A stretch of 64,000 nt of DNA from an uncultured Eubacteriales bacterium. GTDB lineage: Bacteria > Bacillota > Clostridia > Christensenellales > QALW01. Made by a program: the position numbers and the translations under genes. The notes beneath the pieces were generated by a model. That model worked only from the letters and a program-made list of their open reading frames with translations. It was not told the DNA's origin and ran no database searches. The stretch covers positions 49,194-113,193 of the forward strand of contig URIR01000002.1 of NCBI GenBank assembly GCA_900547955.1, written 5' to 3'. Positions 60,374 to 64,000 of this stretch are shown piece by piece; the stretch's first letter is position 1; the number at the start of each line of letters is the position of its first letter.

Positions 60374-61378
60374 TCAATAAAATTCGCTCTTTATACCTCT
60401 CAGAAGCATAATTTCCAATGCCTCCTGAACCTCCATTCCGTGAAATATAACGCTGTATACCCCCGAACATATCGGCATATCAACATTATATTCACAGCTT
60501 AAAAGCATAATGGCCTGCGCCGTATTAACTCCCTCGGCCAAGCCCATATTATGCCTGCCCTTTCTGAGAATATCCATTTCGGTTCGGTTCCCCTGCGACT
60601 GAGCGCATACGAACGCTTCGCCAAAGCTTCTGTTGTGACTGTGCTCGGAAAAAAGCGTCGCCTCATAATCTCCCAGATGGCACAGTCCGTAAGCCGTCAT
60701 TTCTCTGCCGCCCATAGCCTTTATCAAGCGCGAAACCTCCCTCGCGCCCCGCGCCATAAGCGAGCCTTTCATGGAAGAACGCCCTATGCCGTCCAGCATG
60801 CCCGCCGCAATGCCTATTACATTTTTAGCCGCGGCCCCCACCTCATTGCCTATAAGGTCATCTCCGTAATAAAACCTTATCAGCCTGCCGCTTAAGGCAT
60901 TGACAAGCTCGCGTTTTACCCCGGAATCCATAGAATCTATAACCATGCAATTAGGATTGCCCTTAACAAATTCCTGAACGTGCCCCGGCCCCAGCCATAC
61001 TGCCACATTGGCCTGAGGCGCATACTGCCCGGCAATCTGGCTGAGCCGCATTCCCGTTCCCTTTTCCAGGCCCTTCATACAAAGCACAAGCGTCTTGCCC
61101 TTTGTATCCTTTGCTGCCATGCTGTCCATAAGCTCCCTGAAATCCTGAGCGCCTACCGATATAAATATCCAATCAGCAAAAGCCAAAGCCTCGTCTAAAT
61201 CCTCTGAATACCGGACATTCGGGCCAAATTTAACCATATCATTGCCATTATTGACTCTTATTCGGAAAAAATGCTCCGAGTCCTCCCTGCCGTAGAGCAT
61301 AACGTTAAAATTAAGCTTATCCAAATACCATGTTATAAAGCTGCCCCATCTCCCGCAGCCAATAACTGTTGCGTTCAT
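60374..61378 (-). CDS. gpsA: NAD(P)-dependent glycerol-3-phosphate dehydrogenase
   Basis: This 334-aa enzyme reduces dihydroxyacetone phosphate to glycerol 3-phosphate for phospholipids. It has the Rossmann motif GCGRWGSF, the catalytic lysine region GNEVGAAAKNVIGIAAG and a C-terminal helical domain with GDYEATLFSEHSHNRSFG. It feeds the pathway that uses pgsA. The family motif GPSFA(R/K)E is replaced by LGPGHVQEFV, so it is a divergent member. Confidence 0.88.
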   Translation of the reverse strand: MNATVIGCGRWGSFITWYLDKLNFNVMLYGREDSEHFFRIRVNNGNDMVKFGPNVRYSEDLDEALAFADWIFISVGAQDFRELMDSMAAKDTKGKTLVLCMKGLEKGTGMRLSQIAGQYAPQANVAVWLGPGHVQEFVKGNPNCMVIDSMDSGVKRELVNALSGRLIRFYYGDDLIGNEVGAAAKNVIGIAAGMLDGIGRSSMKGSLMARGAREVSRLIKAMGGREMTAYGLCHLGDYEATLFSEHSHNRSFGEAFVCAQSQGNRTEMDILRKGRHNMGLAEGVNTAQAIMLLSCEYNVDMPICSGVYSVIFHGMEVQEALEIMLLRGIKSEFY

Positions 61379-61426
61379 AAAATACTCTTCCTCCAGATAT
61401 AATTGCGCGGCATATATTATGGAATT

Positions 61427-62314
61427 TTATAGCGAGGCAGTAAACTCCGCTATTTCCTCAAGAGCCTGCTTGGACTGCGGCAGTCCGTAAGCCTGAAACA
61501 CATGCCACATTTCCTCCCAAACGCTTAATTTTACCATACCGCCTGAATTCTCAATTTTATCCCTTAAACGGGTGCTGTCGCTTAAAAGTATTTCCCGCGA
61601 ACCTACCTGAACAAGTATTGGGGGCATACCCGAAAGCTCGCCGTAAATAGGCGATATATACGGATTATCCGCCTTATCCCCGCCTATATACATCCTGGCG
61701 TTGTTTTTTAGCGCCTCCACGCCCAGCACCGGGTCCCTGTCCTCTAATTCAACGCTCTCTCCCGTAAAAGCCAAATCAGTCCATGGAGACATCAATACCA
61801 AGCCGCACGGCAGAGGCAAACCAGTATCCTCTGCTTTAAGGGCGCATGCCAGCGCCAGCCCTCCGCCTGCAGATTCACCGGCAAAAATTATGCTCTGAGC
61901 GGATATATCCGCACCAAGCAGCGCCCTGTATATACCCATTGCGTCCTCCAAAGCGGCCGGATAAGGATATTCTGGCGCCAGACGATATTCAAAGGAAAGC
62001 ACGCCCAGCCCGCATACATCAGCCAGCTTAGCGCCCAGTCCCCGGCTGGATTTCAAATTGCCCGCTACATATGCTCCTCCGTGAAAATAAAGCATAATTT
62101 TATCCTGCCGAATGCTTTTAGGGCGTATCCATTGAGCGGGCAGACCGCAATATTCGCAATTTTCCACCTTTACCCCGGAGGGAAAAGGTATGAGCGCGCA
62201 CGCTCTTTCCTGTGACTGCCGCATTTCTTCAACCGACTCGCCCGTTAAATACGGCTTTACCATTTTCAGAACGCCTGCAAATATTTTAGCCTCTAATTCG
62301 CTCAATTTCTCCAT
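61427..62314 (-). CDS. Alpha/beta hydrolase, hormone-sensitive lipase family
   Basis: This 295-aa esterase-like protein has the oxyanion-hole motif HGGAYVAG, the nucleophile elbow GESAGGG, an Asp in the EILLSDS region and the terminal His in MWHVFQ. It has no signal peptide, so it is cytoplasmic. The substrate is unknown. An N-terminal helical cap is present. Confidence 0.85.
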   Translation of the reverse strand: MEKLSELEAKIFAGVLKMVKPYLTGESVEEMRQSQERACALIPFPSGVKVENCEYCGLPAQWIRPKSIRQDKIMLYFHGGAYVAGNLKSSRGLGAKLADVCGLGVLSFEYRLAPEYPYPAALEDAMGIYRALLGADISAQSIIFAGESAGGGLALACALKAEDTGLPLPCGLVLMSPWTDLAFTGESVELEDRDPVLGVEALKNNARMYIGGDKADNPYISPIYGELSGMPPILVQVGSREILLSDSTRLRDKIENSGGMVKLSVWEEMWHVFQAYGLPQSKQALEEIAEFTASL

Positions 62315-62531
62315 TCGCTTCCCCTTTTTTGTTTTTTACATATATTTAGCCGTCCCTTTTTGTATTAATCAAAAAAAGCGACGAGGCCGTTTCTATTGCG
62401 CTGCGTCTTTATTGCATCACCTAAAAACGCTGTTAAAAATATTCAATCAACACCCAATGCGGACATTACACTCTTTATATCCATTAACGCCCAAATATAA
62501 ACTTCAATCTGCAAAAGATACCTATTGCAGC
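62315..62531. other. Spacer between ung and the hydrolase gene
   Basis: No gene or clear structure seen. Confidence 0.3.
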
Positions 62532-63197
62532 TCAAAGACGCCAGTCTATAGGAGTCATACCCGCTTCCTGAAGCAGTTTATTGGTCTGGGAAAAATGCTT
62601 GCAGCCAAAAAATCCGTTATACGCCGAAAGCGGACTAGGATGCGGCGCAGTCAGCTTATGATGCTTGGGATTTGTTATAAGCTGAGCCTTATTCCTGGCG
62701 TTTGCCCCCCATAAAAGAAATATGACAGGGGATGTTTTATTATTTAATTCGCTTATAACTCTGTCGGTAAATAATTCCCAGCCCATACCCTTATGGCTGT
62801 TGGGGCTGCCCCGCCTAACCGTCAGCACGGTGTTTAAAAGCAGTATGCCCTGCCTGGCCCATTTAGTCAGTTCCCCGCTTCCGCTCATAGTTATGCCAAG
62901 GTCATCCTCTATCTCTTTAAAGATGTTCATCAGAGAAGGAGGCGGTTGAACGCCTTCTTGAACGGAAAAACAAAGGCCATGGGCCTGACCTGGGCCATGA
63001 TAAGGGTCCTGGCCTATAATAACCACCTTAGTATCCGCAAAGGACGTGTATTTCAGCGCGTTAAATATATCATACATATTTGGATATATGGTATATTCGG
63101 AATATTCCTTTTTCAAAAATTCTCTTAATTTAAGATAATACTCCTTCTGAAACTCATCAGCCAGAATTGCATCCCAGTCATTGCCCAACTTGACCAT
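62532..63197 (-). CDS. ung: Uracil-DNA glycosylase
   Basis: This 221-aa family-1 glycosylase removes uracil from DNA. It has the catalytic water-activating [22 protein letters not shown], and the minor-groove loop [14 protein letters not shown]. The start at 63197 (MVKLGNDW) has GAGGAG ten bases upstream. Confidence 0.95.
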   Translation of the reverse strand: MVKLGNDWDAILADEFQKEYYLKLREFLKKEYSEYTIYPNMYDIFNALKYTSFADTKVVIIGQDPYHGPGQAHGLCFSVQEGVQPPPSLMNIFKEIEDDLGITMSGSGELTKWARQGILLLNTVLTVRRGSPNSHKGMGWELFTDRVISELNNKTSPVIFLLWGANARNKAQLITNPKHHKLTAPHPSPLSAYNGFFGCKHFSQTNKLLQEAGMTPIDWRL

Positions 63198-63588
63198 TAT
63201 GATTCGCTCCTCTCGACGCAGATCTAAAATTTTCACGCAGGCCCAACGCCCAAGCTGCTAAAATCTTGAAATATATTATAACACGCCGCGCTCGTTTTTC
63301 AAAGCATATTTTCCTGCAAGACGTAAAGATAAAGGCTCCGCTTTCGCAGTCCGCTCCAGAACTGATGTGCAATAGCCAAAATGACGCATGCCTTTATACT
63401 AATTATCCCCTCGTTTATTATATAGAAAATCAAAATGCAAATATGTCCATTTATGCATTTAAACTCATTATTGGAACACATTATTAATATAATGCTTATA
63501 CAGGTTAAAATCGTCTCTTTCCTTTTCAACATGCCATGCTATAATAAATTCAGTAATTTCATAGTTATATAATAGCGGAGGTACTTAT
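63198..63588. other. 390-bp intergenic region between divergent genes
   Basis: AT-rich; no gene is seen. A TATAAT near 63539-63544 could be the -10 for the lipoprotein gene, but no -35 is clear. Confidence 0.35.
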
Positions 63589-64000
63589 ATGAAAAAGTTT
63601 CTGGCCCTGCTCGCTGTTTTATTAATAATACCAGCATCCGGCTGTCAAAACGCGCAGACTTCCCCTTCCGCAGGAAGCCTCTCTTCAAGCGCTTCAGCCT
63701 CCGCTTTTTCGGCCTCAGCCAATACCGCCGGCCTTACTCCGGGGACTTCTCTTCAAAACACTTCCAGCTTATTAGCGTCCCCTTCAATCTATTCAGAAGA
63801 AACCGTAAAGCCAACCGCTGCCACAACCGCAGCGTCCTCTTCAACGACAGCAGAAAAAACACCTAAGCCCACATCTGCCCAGCCCACTCGTCTGCCCAGC
63901 ACTCCTTCCCCCTCTTTGAGCCCTTCGCCGGATTACACCCAGCAGCTGGGCTACACCACTAACAACATAGTAGGAGTGGACAGGTACGGGAGGACGTTTG
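63589..64000 (+). CDS. Lipoprotein with Ser/Thr/Pro-rich linker, partial at window end
   Basis: The open frame starts at ATG 63589 (GCGGAGG upstream) and runs off the window, so it is incomplete. MKKFLALLAVLLIIPASGC is a lipoprotein signal with Cys19 as the lipidation site. About 95 residues of Ser/Ala/Thr/Pro low-complexity linker follow, and then a folded region begins near YTQQLGYTTNNIVGVDRYGR. The phrase VDRYGR hints at a secreted glycosidase or adhesin, but no domain can be named from what is visible. Confidence 0.75.
   Translation, partial: MKKFLALLAVLLIIPASGCQNAQTSPSAGSLSSSASASAFSASANTAGLTPGTSLQNTSSLLASPSIYSEETVKPTAATTAASSSTTAEKTPKPTSAQPTRLPSTPSPSLSPSPDYTQQLGYTTNNIVGVDRYGRTF

Overview
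The window looks like a chromosome segment of an anaerobic, endospore-forming member of the Clostridia (Bacillota). The evidence is two tandem alpha/beta-type small acid-soluble spore proteins, a YlmC/YmxH-type sporulation protein, a CdaA-CdaR c-di-AMP pair, a valS T-box leader, a PyrR-attenuated pyrimidine operon, a four-subunit ferredoxin-dependent 2-oxoacid oxidoreductase, a flavin reductase-rubredoxin fusion and AGGAGG-type ribosome binding sites. No tRNA, rRNA, CRISPR array or recognisable transposase was seen. Species cannot be named from this sequence.

Layout. 0-5 kb: an EF-G-like GTPase, then a SipW-type signal peptidase and a sortase B fused to an SH3 domain. 5-9 kb: isoprenoid/exonuclease VII/NusB cluster (ispA, xseB, xseA, a TsaD-like paralogue, nusB). 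9-15 kb: two broken genes (a GNAT acetyltransferase with a nonsense codon; a frameshifted surface protein), the spore proteins, and the flavoprotein. 15-23 kb: a long minus-strand block of housekeeping genes (CD1247-like, efp, Xaa-Pro peptidase, TIM-barrel protein, yqeG, folC, valS, pgsA). 23.4-24.9 kb: a 1.5-kb island with about 278-bp inverted arms around an AbrB-like and two XRE-type regulators. 25-31 kb: the 2-oxoacid:ferredoxin oxidoreductase, a P-loop ATPase, cdaA-cdaR. 32-38.5 kb: short alanyl-tRNA synthetase coupled to citramalate synthase, a small membrane protein, lspA, rluD. 38.7-45 kb: a PerR-like regulator with two PerR-type boxes on its own promoter, then an extracellular carbohydrate locus (binding lipoprotein, two beta-propeller hydrolases sharing a 631-bp apparently identical block, membrane-anchored secreted protein). 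45-47.4 kb: a degenerate GatCAB-like operon that has lost the amidase catalytic triad. 47.7-53.2 kb: pyrRBCFKD. 53.5-59.4 kb: hisHF and topoisomerase IV parEC. 59.6-64 kb: a short alkyltransferase-like protein, gpsA, an esterase, ung, and a lipoprotein running off the end.

The most unusual signal is in the intergenic DNA. Six elements (about 2.6, 9.1, 14.6, 47.5, 53.3 and 60.0 kb) share one architecture: a 25-42-bp near-perfect outer inverted repeat enclosing exactly three GC-rich hairpins, i.e. a four-way-junction fold. The primary sequence of the hairpins differs almost completely from copy to copy, while pairing is kept. All six lie just downstream of at least one gene. The regulator island at 23.4-24.9 kb has arms that also contain hairpins, one of which differs between the two arms yet still folds. 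A second small inverted-repeat family (47.44 and 60.18 kb) sits next to two of the cruciform elements. I infer a structured, probably mobile, intergenic repeat family; I do not recognise it as a described one.
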